Assembly (NCBI GenBank): GCA_030666765.1
Contig: DAOUXE010000017.1
Location: 1 to 10,317, forward strand
Source of the DNA: Methanosarcinales archaeon
GTDB taxonomy: Archaea; Halobacteriota; Methanosarcinia; Methanosarcinales; Methanogasteraceae
Length of the DNA: 10,317 nt
Direction of reading: 5' to 3'
Part shown: piece by piece, positions 1-7,008 of the stretch
How the letters are laid out: every line of letters begins with the position of its first letter
Position numbering within the stretch: the stretch's first letter is position 1
The notes under the pieces: generated by a model
Databases searched by the model: none
Seen by the model: only the letters and a program-made list of their open reading frames with translations
Told to the model about the DNA's origin: nothing
Made by a program: the position numbers and the translations under genes

Positions 1-65
1 ATGGCGGATACGTGCTGAAGACCGCGCTTGCCGCGATACGTTCGTATCAGGAGGTGGCTCGTTGA
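1..65 (+). CDS. C-terminal fragment of an unidentified protein
   Basis: The reading frame starting at base 3 is open from the window edge to a TGA at 63-65 and gives a 20-residue tail ending in RSYQEVAR. Its protein-like composition and the promoter-like, non-coding sequence right after the stop suggest the end of a gene whose body lies left of the window. I do not recognise the family from so short a piece. A GATAC/GTATC inverted pair (35-39 and 44-48) lies inside it. Confidence 0.4.
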   Translation, partial: GGYVLKTALAAIRSYQEVAR

Positions 66-143
66 GGTTGAGGGGTAGGTCGGGCGAGTTAGGATTGTTC
101 ATTTCTGTGGTGGATATTCTATCTTTTAGACATATATTTAGCT

Positions 144-178
144 GATACAATGCATGAATGACCGATACCTTTAAATAT
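144..178 (+). promoter_or_regulatory. Archaeal promoter with paired GATAC motifs ahead of the PEF-CTERM gene
   Basis: CTTTAAATAT at 169-178 fits an archaeal TATA box and would place the transcript start near base 200, giving a short leader before the ATG at 229. Two GATAC pentamers (144-148 and 164-168) lie exactly 20 bases apart, about two helical turns. The second abuts the TATA box, where the BRE or an activator would sit. No regulator is identified. Confidence 0.5.
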
Positions 179-206
179 GGTGACGAAGAGGATGACACAC
201 AAATTC

Positions 207-222
207 GTATCAGAGGTGATAC
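207..222 (+). promoter_or_regulatory. Hairpin enclosing the ribosome binding site of the PEF-CTERM gene
   Basis: GTATCA (207-212) and TGATAC (217-222) are perfect 6-base inverted arms around the loop GAGG (213-216). The loop and the right arm form the Shine-Dalgarno-like GAGGTGAT, which ends 8 bases before the ATG at 229. Folding could mask or present the ribosome site; alternatively, the palindrome may be a DNA operator just downstream of the transcript start. Confidence 0.5.
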
Positions 223-228
223 AAGATT

Positions 229-915
229 ATGAAAATAGAAAGCATATCCAGAAAAACAGGAATGATTGTGGCAGTACTGGCGCTGCTTGTTGTCATGTCT
301 GCGCCGACTGCGACGGCGGTTTCAGGGAAGATATGGCTCGAACCAGTCCCCACAGGTACTTATGTAGGTCCTTCGGACGATGACTGGCTTGAAGATAGCT
401 GGGTAACGGCAGAGACCTCATTTGATTTGCAGATATACAATCACAATGCGGACGGAATTCCTAAACTATACCTGCTTGTGGCGGTGGATAGAGTCCCCAC
501 AGGCAATGTGATAGTTAGTGTCGATAGTAATGTCGTAAGTGATTACAACGGGGTCATAACAACCAACAGTAATGCACTGGTGTCCGAAACAAATCCCGAT
601 TACGAGTACCCGGGACATGGGGTTTACAAGTATGGTAGTGACACACATTTCGAGGTTGTAGCAGTCACAATCCCTGATGATGGAATACTTGCAAAAGGTG
701 AAACCATAAGCGTGCCTATTGTAATAACACCCCACGTCGACGAAGTAAGGGTACACTTTGATGCGGTAGGTGCGGATAACAATGATAAGGCAATTGCATT
801 CGTTCCGCCTTCGCATGATGTTACGTATGCCATCCCAGAATTCGCTACAATCGCCATCCCTGCAATCGCGCTGCTCGGACTCGTTGCGTTCTACCGCAGA
901 AAGCAGAAGAAGTAA
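229..915 (+). CDS. Secreted PEF-CTERM surface protein
   Basis: This is a 228-residue exported protein. Residues 1-30 form a signal peptide: basic start, hydrophobic core near 12-24, and a likely cut after the TATA-type Ala/Thr stretch. Residues 31-200 form a beta-rich extracellular domain ending in a VHFDAVGAD...PPSHDVTY stretch that I recall from many archaeal surface proteins. The tail is a sorting signal: PEF at 203-205, a hydrophobic helix, then the basic cluster RRKQKK. In the PEF-CTERM family this tail is processed by an archaeosortase, which is not in this window. The start at 229 follows a GAGGTGAT ribosome site and gives the signal peptide a normal length. The gene has its own promoter and terminator, so it is probably transcribed alone. 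The ligand or structural role of the ectodomain is unknown. Confidence 0.88.
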   Translation: MKIESISRKTGMIVAVLALLVVMSAPTATAVSGKIWLEPVPTGTYVGPSDDDWLEDSWVTAETSFDLQIYNHNADGIPKLYLLVAVDRVPTGNVIVSVDSNVVSDYNGVITTNSNALVSETNPDYEYPGHGVYKYGSDTHFEVVAVTIPDDGILAKGETISVPIVITPHVDEVRVHFDAVGADNNDKAIAFVPPSHDVTYAIPEFATIAIPAIALLGLVAFYRRKQKK

Positions 916-918
916 CTC

Positions 919-954
919 GGGAAATGTCACATTTCCCACCCACTTTTCTTTTTT
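919..954 (+). terminator. Hairpin plus T-tract terminator
   Basis: Four bases after the PEF-CTERM stop, GGGAAATG (919-926) and CATTTCCC (930-937) form a perfect 8-base stem with a 3-base loop. A T-rich run interrupted by one C follows at 944-954. The T-tract alone would serve as an archaeal terminator, and the hairpin makes the transcript end clearer. Confidence 0.75.
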
Positions 955-968
955 CCGATTAATCAAGA

Positions 969-1805
969 ATGACCTTTCTTAACGAACGCCTGAACACAAC
1001 CGCGCTCGCCACACTCACAGGAATCGCGCTCGCCTACCTCTGCTCTTTCTTGCACCCGAATCTGCCAGCAATCGCACTCCTCTCGATAATCCCGCTCTAC
1101 TTCGCGATCCAGCATAACCACGCGCGCTACGACCTCCTCGAAAAACTTTGGCATCTCAACGGCGCATGGAGATACGTCTTCCCGTTTGCAATATATCTTG
1201 TGATGGGCGATCTGACACGCGTAATACTCCCGGGTGCTTTTGAGGAATATCATATCTATCTCACCTACTGCCTGCGAACCACCGTGGTCGGCTACATCCT
1301 GATTAGATACCGGAGCCTGTACACGGAACTTGCCAGGTGGCGGCTCGATGGCACCTCGGTTCTCATCGGGGTGATTATATGTCTCCTATGGGTCGGGCTT
1401 GAGGGACTCTATCCAGTCTTCTCTTCCGCAGACGTCCATTATGATCCTGCCATCTTCGATACAACCACGTTCGGATTCCTGATCCTTGTAAGGTTCGCGG
1501 GCAGCGTGCTCGTTGCGCCGTTAATCGAGGAACTCTTCTGCAGGTCGTTTTTGATGCGGTACGCGGTCGATTCGAAGTGGCAGGATGTGCCGATCGGCAC
1601 GTATACGTTCGGATCATTCGCGATCGTGACACTGTTCTTTGGCTTCTCGCATTTCAGGTGGCTTCCCGGCATCCTGACAGCGGTGCTTCTGAATCTGCTG
1701 TTGTACAGGACAAAGAACCTGTCTTCGTGCGCGGCTGCACATGCGAGCGCAAACCTTCTGCTGCTTGTGTACGTGGTCTACACTGGCGAGTGGGGATTCT
1801 TTTGA
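969..1805 (+). CDS. CPBP-family (CAAX protease-related) membrane protease, exosortase-associated type
   Basis: This 278-residue protein has about eight hydrophobic segments. It carries the three CPBP/Abi motifs: EELFCR (Glu187, Glu188, Arg192), FGFSH (His228) and HASAN (His258, Asn262). These residues form the intramembrane glutamic protease site in Rce1-like proteins. The layout, with WVGLEG near 141-146 and a TGEWGFF C-terminus, matches what I recall of the CAAX prenyl protease-related family found with PEP-CTERM/exosortase systems (TIGR03008). Its position right after a PEF-CTERM gene fits that link: it may process or clear sorting-signal tails, but this is inference. The ATG at 969 has no clear Shine-Dalgarno. 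All motif residues are present, so it looks active. Confidence 0.85.
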   Translation: MTFLNERLNTTALATLTGIALAYLCSFLHPNLPAIALLSIIPLYFAIQHNHARYDLLEKLWHLNGAWRYVFPFAIYLVMGDLTRVILPGAFEEYHIYLTYCLRTTVVGYILIRYRSLYTELARWRLDGTSVLIGVIICLLWVGLEGLYPVFSSADVHYDPAIFDTTTFGFLILVRFAGSVLVAPLIEELFCRSFLMRYAVDSKWQDVPIGTYTFGSFAIVTLFFGFSHFRWLPGILTAVLLNLLLYRTKNLSSCAAAHASANLLLLVYVVYTGEWGFF

Positions 1806-1840
1806 TGTTTCCGGTTGCATAAATCAAATACATGCGGCGA

Positions 1841-1873
1841 TCTGGTAGATTTATCCAGACAAAAGATATTTCA
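1841..1873 (+). promoter_or_regulatory. Possible operator and TATA element ahead of hicB
   Basis: TCTGG (1841-1845) and CCAGA (1855-1859) form an inverted repeat with 9 bases between the arms. The AT-rich AAAAGATATTTCA (1861-1873) lies about 20-28 bases before the ATG at 1891 and could act as a TATA element for a leaderless message. HicB proteins with DNA-binding domains repress their own operon, but this short HicB shows no such domain, so the operator reading is weak. Confidence 0.3.
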
Positions 1874-1890
1874 ATGACTGATGCAGTATT

Positions 1891-2118
1891 ATGAACATGG
1901 TAACTAAACTGAGCACACTGATAGAGGTTTATAGGGAAGGTGATGTATATATCGCAGCAGACCTGATTTCAGGTGTCTCTGATTTTGGTGAAACTGGAGA
2001 TGAAGCGGTCAAGATGCTGCTGAAAGGGTTGAAAGAACGATACGAAGTGATTATCAAAGAAAATATCAACATTCACAAATCCGCCTTTTCTCTGGCTGAG
2101 GTAAAGGTGAATGCCTAA
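1891..2118 (+). CDS. hicB: HicB-family antitoxin-like protein
   Basis: This 75-residue protein has the partial RNase H-like fold of small HicB antitoxins. The pattern is a first beta strand (residues 5-13), REGDVYIAADL where the family has a D-x-x-Y-V-A strand, a G-x-T-x-x-EA turn at about 35-40, and a helix through KERYEVI. HicB normally binds and blocks the mRNA-cleaving toxin HicA. Its stop overlaps the start of the hicA reading frame by 8 bases, as is typical of coupled toxin-antitoxin genes. It has no DNA-binding C-terminus. Codon use is more AT-rich than in the flanking envelope genes, which suggests acquired DNA. Because the adjacent hicA is broken, this antitoxin is probably an orphan. 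An alternative start at Met3 (1897) is possible. Confidence 0.65.
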   Translation: MNMVTKLSTLIEVYREGDVYIAADLISGVSDFGETGDEAVKMLLKGLKERYEVIIKENINIHKSAFSLAEVKVNA

Positions 2119-2284
2119 GATACCTTCCACATCAGGGAAAAAGATGGTAAAACTTCTTATAAAACGAGGATTTGAAGTTAAAAGAGTTTCTGGTAGTCAT
2201 TATCAGATGAGCGATGATCGACTGGGACCTGCTCGACAGAAGGATGCGGCACAAGGTGGTTGTGGATGGAAGGAACATTCTTGA
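2111..2284 (+). pseudogene. hicA: HicA toxin, C-terminally truncated and fused to foreign sequence
   Basis: The frame starts at ATG 2111 inside the end of hicB and reads MPKIPSTSGKKMVKLLIKRG, then FEVKRVSGSHYQMSD. This is the first half of a HicA mRNA interferase (dsRBD-like fold), including the GSH motif with the catalytic-type His30. The normal continuation, a V-P-V-H strand and a helix ending near residue 70-80, is missing. After about residue 34 the frame runs out of frame through the tail of a sugar dehydrogenase and stops at 2282-2284, giving 57 residues of which roughly the last 20 are foreign. The base composition shifts to GC-rich at the same place. The toxin is probably inactive. 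Without another HicA-like gene, the neighbouring HicB has no partner here. Confidence 0.75.
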
Positions 2285-2339
2285 TCCGGAAGAACTCCGC
2301 TCCAGAGGATATATATATCGGGCAGTTGGCAGACCATGA
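2211..2339 (+). pseudogene. C-terminal remnant of a UDP-sugar/GDP-mannose-type dehydrogenase
   Basis: From base 2211, in a frame other than hicA, the DNA encodes about 42 residues including VVVDGRNILDPEELRSRGY followed by IYRAVGRP, ending at TGA 2337-2339. This matches the extreme C-terminus of UDP-glucose/UDP-GlcNAc/GDP-mannose dehydrogenases, in which a V-D-x-R-N-x-x-D-P strand and a G-x-x-Y-x-x-x-G-R tail close the last Rossmann-like domain. Full enzymes have over 400 residues, so about 90% is missing, and an in-frame TGA (2208-2210) directly precedes the remnant. Its stop overlaps the ATG of the GlcNAc-1-P transferase gene (ATGA at 2336-2339). The lost enzyme was therefore the upstream, translationally coupled partner in a surface-glycan operon. 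Confidence 0.8.
2309..2318 (+). promoter_or_regulatory. TATA-like run inside the dehydrogenase remnant
   Basis: ATATATATAT at 2309-2318 is centred about 23 bases before the ATG at 2336, the spacing expected for an archaeal TATA box driving a leaderless message. The same bases encode the Tyr-Ile-Tyr of the conserved dehydrogenase tail, so the match may be accidental. With the front of the operon lost, it could still drive the downstream gene. Confidence 0.3.
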
Positions 2340-3340
2340 ACATATCTCCTGATGCGCAGAATATCGTAATCTTCGCGTTTATTTCATTTGTGCTAACGGT
2401 AGTAGCACTTCCGGAAACTATCAGGATACTCAAATCAAGCGGCATGTCCGTAAGGGATTACTACAAGGCAGGAGAAGTGTGCGTCCCAACAAACGGCGGC
2501 TTACTCATTGGGTTTGTCGTTCTTGTCATGCTGAGCGCATCGGTGATCTTCTGCAACTCAATGATCAATTTCATCATCGTTTACATCGCAGTGATGTACG
2601 CCATCTTCGGGATACTGGATGACCATCTCCGGATCAGGAACCGATGGCTTAAGATATTTTTCCCGTATTTTCTATCATATCCGATCGCACTGATCCTCCA
2701 GCCACATGCCATGGTAACGATCAACCACTTCTTTGATACGACGCCGGCTACGATACTATGTTTCTATTATATTATTTCTCCAGTATATGTGATGGTTGTT
2801 TCCAACATGGTGAACATGCATTCTGGTTTTAACGGGCTCCAGTCAGGGCTTTCCTCGATAGTCTTCTTCTTCCTCCTGGTGAAGTCCTTTATGATCGGGC
2901 AGATCGAGAATCTCAGTATCTTTGCAGCGTTCTTCGGAGCGAATCTCGCGTTCTGGACGCACAACAGGTACCCCTCATCGATCTTTGAAGGAAACATCGG
3001 TGCGATGCTGATCGGCGCCGCGATGGGTACATTCATAGTCTTCCAGGGATTTCTTATATCCGGAATCGTCATGCTCCTTCCGCACACGGTCAACTTTCTC
3101 ATGTACTTCTACTGGAGGGTGCGGCGAAAGATCTGCCGGATGCATGGCACACCTGCTGGAGAATATGGCTCATTCAAGTTCGGGTGTCTGCGAGATGACG
3201 GCACGATCAGTGTCCCGAACCAGCTGACACTGAAATGGCTGCCACTATACTACAATCAGATGACCGAAAGAGAGGTAGTCAGGATCATGTATGTGCTCAC
3301 CGCCACGACGTGTGCTATAGCGCTCTGCGTGCCGTACTGA
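2336..3340 (+). CDS. Polyprenyl-phosphate GlcNAc-1-phosphate transferase (GPT/AglH-like)
   Basis: This 334-residue multi-pass membrane protein belongs to the MraY/WecA/GPT superfamily, which transfers a sugar-1-phosphate from a UDP-sugar to dolichyl (polyprenyl) phosphate. In archaea this starts the lipid-linked glycan for protein N-glycosylation. Visible motifs are PTNGG (51-55), the GILDD Mg/substrate motif (Asp95, Asp96), NMVNMHSGFNGLQSG (157-171) holding the Asn cluster, and a cytoplasmic P-H-x-V-N loop (249-253). The motif that is usually F-x-G-D-x-G reads FEGNIG (217-222), with Asn220 where Asp binds Mg in characterised homologues. The start overlaps the stop of a sugar dehydrogenase remnant, pointing to an ancestral nucleotide-sugar operon. 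Substrate identity (GlcNAc or another sugar) cannot be read from the sequence. Confidence 0.85.
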   Translation: MNISPDAQNIVIFAFISFVLTVVALPETIRILKSSGMSVRDYYKAGEVCVPTNGGLLIGFVVLVMLSASVIFCNSMINFIIVYIAVMYAIFGILDDHLRIRNRWLKIFFPYFLSYPIALILQPHAMVTINHFFDTTPATILCFYYIISPVYVMVVSNMVNMHSGFNGLQSGLSSIVFFFLLVKSFMIGQIENLSIFAAFFGANLAFWTHNRYPSSIFEGNIGAMLIGAAMGTFIVFQGFLISGIVMLLPHTVNFLMYFYWRVRRKICRMHGTPAGEYGSFKFGCLRDDGTISVPNQLTLKWLPLYYNQMTEREVVRIMYVLTATTCAIALCVPY

Positions 3341-3349
3341 TATAAGATT
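3341..3349 (+). promoter_or_regulatory. TATA box for a leaderless DUF1616/S-layer message
   Basis: TATAAGATT begins right after the TGA of the GlcNAc-1-P transferase gene and is centred about 25 bases before ATG 3369. The 28-base gap shows no Shine-Dalgarno, so a leaderless transcript starting at or next to the ATG is the natural reading. Confidence 0.5.
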
Positions 3350-3368
3350 ACAACACTCAATTATATTG

Positions 3369-6300
3369 ATGGCGGAACGGAGATTAAAATACTATATTGA
3401 CCTGATCGCGGTTACCATACTCATAGGTCTGTGCATTCTCTTCGTTCTTGTCGAGCCATTCAACACGACACCGCTTAGAATTCCCTTTTCACTGATAATT
3501 TTGCTTTTCCTCCCGGGATATGCGCTTATCGCGGCGATGTTTCCAAAAATGGGTGAGATCAGTGGGATCGAACGGTTCACGCTCAGCATAGGTCTGAGTA
3601 TTGCGATCACGGTCTTTGATGGCTTTGCGATCAGTGTGACACCATACCTATTCAGACCGATGCCGCTCATACTCACGCTCTCTGCGATAACATTGTTCCT
3701 TCTGCTACTAACCGTCGTTACGAGGGCGCTGACCACGAAGGATAAGAGATACTTTGTGGATTATCAGGGATTTATCGAGTCGCTGCGGGCTGATGACGAG
3801 AAGATGAGTGATATCGAACGGATGCTTTTCATAGCGCTCATTGGATCGATCATCATCGCAAGCAGTATGCTCATCTATGCCAAGCTCACGTTTGAGGAAG
3901 AGGAGTTTTCAGCGCTCTACATTCTCGGTCCGGACGGTAAGGCAGAGGGCTACCAGAAGGACCTCTACATCGGCGAACCCGAAACGATTGCGGTCGGTGT
4001 TGAGAACTATGAACATGCCACAACCGACTACACGCTTCAGGTGAAACTCGGGACGGGTGTGCTTGAAACACGGAAGATAACCCTTGCGCACAAGGAAAAA
4101 TGGCTTGAAGATGTGGTGTTCGTCCCGGACCGGATAGGAGACCGACTGAAGCTTGAATTCGTTCTGTACAAGGATGAGAGACCATATCGATCGGTCCATC
4201 TCTGGGTCAACTCATCGATCAACTACGACGACACAAGCTCCCTCATGAATTATCTGATCATTCCGCCAGATATCCCGAATGGCGGCATGGAAGAGAACAG
4301 TTCCTGGACATTCAGGAGCAACAAAAACTTCACTGGCAACTATTCCAACGTATCGCACTCATCCAACCACTCTTATGAGATTGTGTCCGTAAACCCTATT
4401 GAAGGCTGGTATGGCGAAATCTCACAGGAGATTGTTTCACCGAAACCAGGGATTGCCGTGCTCCGGTTTGCTGTGCGCGATTCGATCCTCACAAACACCA
4501 CCGGGTACCTTTTGCAGGTGCTCTTAAACGATGCAATCGTCTGGGAATATAGTGCGGCAAAAGATAAGGGTTGGCAGCGGATCAGGTTTCCTGTGATGCT
4601 CCGGAACGCAAGTCGGCTTACCATGAGGGTCTACTCGAGAGTTAGCAACCCGGATATCTCGGTGTGGTGGGACGATGTCGAATTTGAGACGCTCACAGCG
4701 ATGAACGTGTCATATTACGATCCATCGCTTACTTTCGATACTCCGACAAATGTTTCGGTCGTAATCGATAACTACGAGCCCGCGTACACCAACTACACAC
4801 TCTCCCTGAAGCTCGGAGAAGAGGATATCGCAGAAGAGGAGATTGGCATCGGTAGCTGCGCAAAGTCTATGTGGAACCTGACCTTCACACCGCGGACGAT
4901 CGGATCATACCTTCCGCTCGAGTTTCTGCTCTGCAAGGGAGGTGCAGTACACCGGTATGAGGTGAGAACGGTCTCGTCTTCGGTTGATTACGGAAATATC
5001 GACTTCATGATGAACTACTCAATAAAACCACCCCGGATCCACAATTCTGATATGGAATACAACGGGCACTGGAGATACACAGGGAAGGGAAACTTCACAG
5101 GCAACTATACCAATACCACTTCGACGCTCGGTCACCGCTCTTATGAGATCGGCATTTTAGAGAATTCCAGCACGATACCGGACGATTTCGGTGCAATCTC
5201 GCAGGATATAACGAGCAAAGAGGGGATCGTTCTCCTGTCATTTGATGTAGGGGACTCGCAGACATCTGATATCGAAGGACGCCATAAGAAGCAGGTGCTG
5301 CTCAATAATATCCTCATCTGGGAGGATGACGTTGCCGGTGACGAAGGTTGGCAGCGCGTCGAGACGCCGGTGATGCTTGCAGCAAACAACACCCTCACAC
5401 TCAGGGTGTACGAGGAAACAGGTGGCACGGACTTTCAAATATGGTGGGATAATGTCGAGTTCAAGAAATTCGAAGGGGAGGTGGAGAGCGAGACAAAAGT
5501 TTCCGGATACGTTCGGAGCGTGCAGCTCAGTGGCATCCCGATGCCGATCTATGCCGGCAGTACGATGACGCTCACAAGTTCGAACTGCGATCAACTGGAT
5601 TCCGGTGAGCGACTCGCACTCTACTTCAGCGAGGATGGTGTCGTTGAGTCAGGAAACGCCACCTACACGATCGGTGCCAGTGGCGGAAGCATCTATTATA
5701 TGGGAGAAAGATACAAATTCATTGGTTCAAAACCGGATATTCTGCTCCCAACACTCGTCGATGGACATAGCAAAACCATGCATGCCAATGAGACATGGAA
5801 TCTTGGGGGTGGCTACAACCTTTCTCTGCGTGATGTGGATGCTGTGCAAGAGCGCGTACTGCTTGAGCTGAACAGAAGCCATGAAACCATCGATTCAGGT
5901 GCCTTTGGCAAGGACGAGACGTTTGAATACCGCACCGATCTCAGCGGGATCGAGGATGATGTGCTCCTGTTCAGATGCCATATCGCGGAGATACTGATTG
6001 ATCAATCCGCGGAGATCGATGATCTGTACCTCTACTCGGATATACCAGTACACGTCAATATTGGCGATCAATATGGGGAGTTTGAGGTCGATCTGATCGA
6101 TTCATCCGGAATCATATTCAAGAATGCCGACTCGATTGTCTTTGGCGGAACGTGTAGTATCTTAAACAAGACCATTTCATTCGAGGTTTCGGATAACAGG
6201 CATTATGCATACATCTATACGACAAAGACCGGAAGCGACACGTATAGACTGGAAGGAACTCCATCATCGTACTGTGCAGAGGCAGGACGGTGGATGAATC

Positions 6301-7007
6301 TCACCGGATATAACCATCCGGCGTTCTGCTATGATCCGGAGACCGGGGCATCATATGAAGAATTAAAAGTTTACTTCTCTGATGATCGGTTCATTGCAGC
6401 AGGGGATGCGACCTATACTGTGAATGTGATCGCTGATGAGACTGGTTTTCTCGGGCAGAGGCATCGATCGTTCAGTTCCGAGAGCGCAGACATGCTTAGC
6501 AGGATTCTTGTGAATGAGAGCGACGAGGACGAGGTGCAGCTGAATATAGGTGAGAGTTATGCACTGCGTGAGGGTTATCTTCTGACACTGAAAGATATAT
6601 TCATCACCGGCGGAACAGCATGGCTGGAACTCATACATGAAGGGGACGTTATGGAATCCGATGTCTGCATAGAGGGGGAGGTCTTTGAGCACAGCGTATC
6701 GGTCACAGGACGCGATGTGCCGGTCTTCGAATGCACCATCGAGACGATCTTCGAGGATGATGAATATGGTTTCGTTCTGCTGAAGAGTACCAAACAATGC
6801 TCAGACGAGGTAAAGAAAATCAATATTGGGAAAAGATACGGTATATTCAAGGTCTCTGAGATCACTGCTAACCGGATCGTGATGAAGAACACCGAGTCGA
6901 TCGCGATCGATGATGAGATCTCGATTCTGGGTGGGTGGTTGAAGTTCGAGATCAACGGAAACTATGTGACACCGTATGTACAGCAACAGGTCGGAGGTAT
7001 GATATGA
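3369..7007 (+). CDS. DUF1616 membrane domain fused to duplicated ectodomains and two S-layer domains
   Basis: This is a 1212-residue cell-surface protein. Residues 1-280 match DUF1616: four helices within 10-118, a cytoplasmic loop, a fifth helix at 152-171, then the LYILGPDGKAEGY...HLWV beta domain. Residues 282-440 are a jelly-roll-like (carbohydrate-binding type) domain ending in WWDDVEFE. Residues 447-537 and 538-700 repeat both modules, ending WWDNVEFKK. Residues about 715-955 and 960-1205 are two S-layer duplication domains (PF07752-like), each with D/N-IG-x-x-Y/W, LTLKD-type, VF/LFRC and x-IG-x-x-YG-x-F strands. There is no C-terminal membrane helix, so the whole ectodomain hangs from the N-terminal helices. 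N-x-S/T sequons are dense (roughly twenty by eye), fitting the adjacent N-glycan gene. ATG 3369 is preferred over TTG 3366 because of the TATA spacing. I infer a membrane-anchored S-layer component. Confidence 0.85.
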   Translation: MAERRLKYYIDLIAVTILIGLCILFVLVEPFNTTPLRIPFSLIILLFLPGYALIAAMFPKMGEISGIERFTLSIGLSIAITVFDGFAISVTPYLFRPMPLILTLSAITLFLLLLTVVTRALTTKDKRYFVDYQGFIESLRADDEKMSDIERMLFIALIGSIIIASSMLIYAKLTFEEEEFSALYILGPDGKAEGYQKDLYIGEPETIAVGVENYEHATTDYTLQVKLGTGVLETRKITLAHKEKWLEDVVFVPDRIGDRLKLEFVLYKDERPYRSVHLWVNSSINYDDTSSLMNYLIIPPDIPNGGMEENSSWTFRSNKNFTGNYSNVSHSSNHSYEIVSVNPIEGWYGEISQEIVSPKPGIAVLRFAVRDSILTNTTGYLLQVLLNDAIVWEYSAAKDKGWQRIRFPVMLRNASRLTMRVYSRVSNPDISVWWDDVEFETLTAMNVSYYDPSLTFDTPTNVSVVIDNYEPAYTNYTLSLKLGEEDIAEEEIGIGSCAKSMWNLTFTPRTIGSYLPLEFLLCKGGAVHRYEVRTVSSSVDYGNIDFMMNYSIKPPRIHNSDMEYNGHWRYTGKGNFTGNYTNTTSTLGHRSYEIGILENSSTIPDDFGAISQDITSKEGIVLLSFDVGDSQTSDIEGRHKKQVLLNNILIWEDDVAGDEGWQRVETPVMLAANNTLTLRVYEETGGTDFQIWWDNVEFKKFEGEVESETKVSGYVRSVQLSGIPMPIYAGSTMTLTSSNCDQLDSGERLALYFSEDGVVESGNATYTIGASGGSIYYMGERYKFIGSKPDILLPTLVDGHSKTMHANETWNLGGGYNLSLRDVDAVQERVLLELNRSHETIDSGAFGKDETFEYRTDLSGIEDDVLLFRCHIAEILIDQSAEIDDLYLYSDIPVHVNIGDQYGEFEVDLIDSSGIIFKNADSIVFGGTCSILNKTISFEVSDNRHYAYIYTTKTGSDTYRLEGTPSSYCAEAGRWMNLTGYNHPAFCYDPETGASYEELKVYFSDDRFIAAGDATYTVNVIADETGFLGQRHRSFSSESADMLSRILVNESDEDEVQLNIGESYALREGYLLTLKDIFITGGTAWLELIHEGDVMESDVCIEGEVFEHSVSVTGRDVPVFECTIETIFEDDEYGFVLLKSTKQCSDEVKKINIGKRYGIFKVSEITANRIVMKNTESIAIDDEISILGGWLKFEINGNYVTPYVQQQVGGMI
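3918..5468 (+). repeat. Two-copy internal duplication of ectodomain modules
   Basis: Protein residues 184-440 (bases 3918-4688) and 447-700 (4707-5468) align from end to end. Shared landmarks are V-x-NYE followed by DYTL/NYTL-x-x-KLG, x-LEF-x-L-x-K, the MNY-x-I-x-PP linker, NFTGNY followed by SYEI, a GWQR strand, and WWD-D/N-VEF at the end. The copies are diverged, so this is an old tandem duplication of a two-domain block. Confidence 0.85.
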
Positions 7008-7008
7008 A

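Noticed and set aside
177..383. A + strand reading frame overlapping the start of the PEF-CTERM gene
   Set aside because: Its ATG overlaps the TATA box, its sequence is Cys/Arg-rich without domain character, and the overlapping frame has a clear signal peptide and sorting tail.
466..966. Antisense frame of 166 codons across the PEF-CTERM gene and its terminator
   Set aside because: It reads through the terminator hairpin and has shadow-like composition; the + strand protein is well supported.
3886..4222. Three overlapping - strand frames within the DUF1616/S-layer gene
   Set aside because: They are low-complexity shadows of a long, domain-rich + strand gene.
6363..6955. - strand frames opposite the last S-layer domain
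   Set aside because: The opposite strand encodes a recognisable S-layer duplication domain; no family is visible in these frames.
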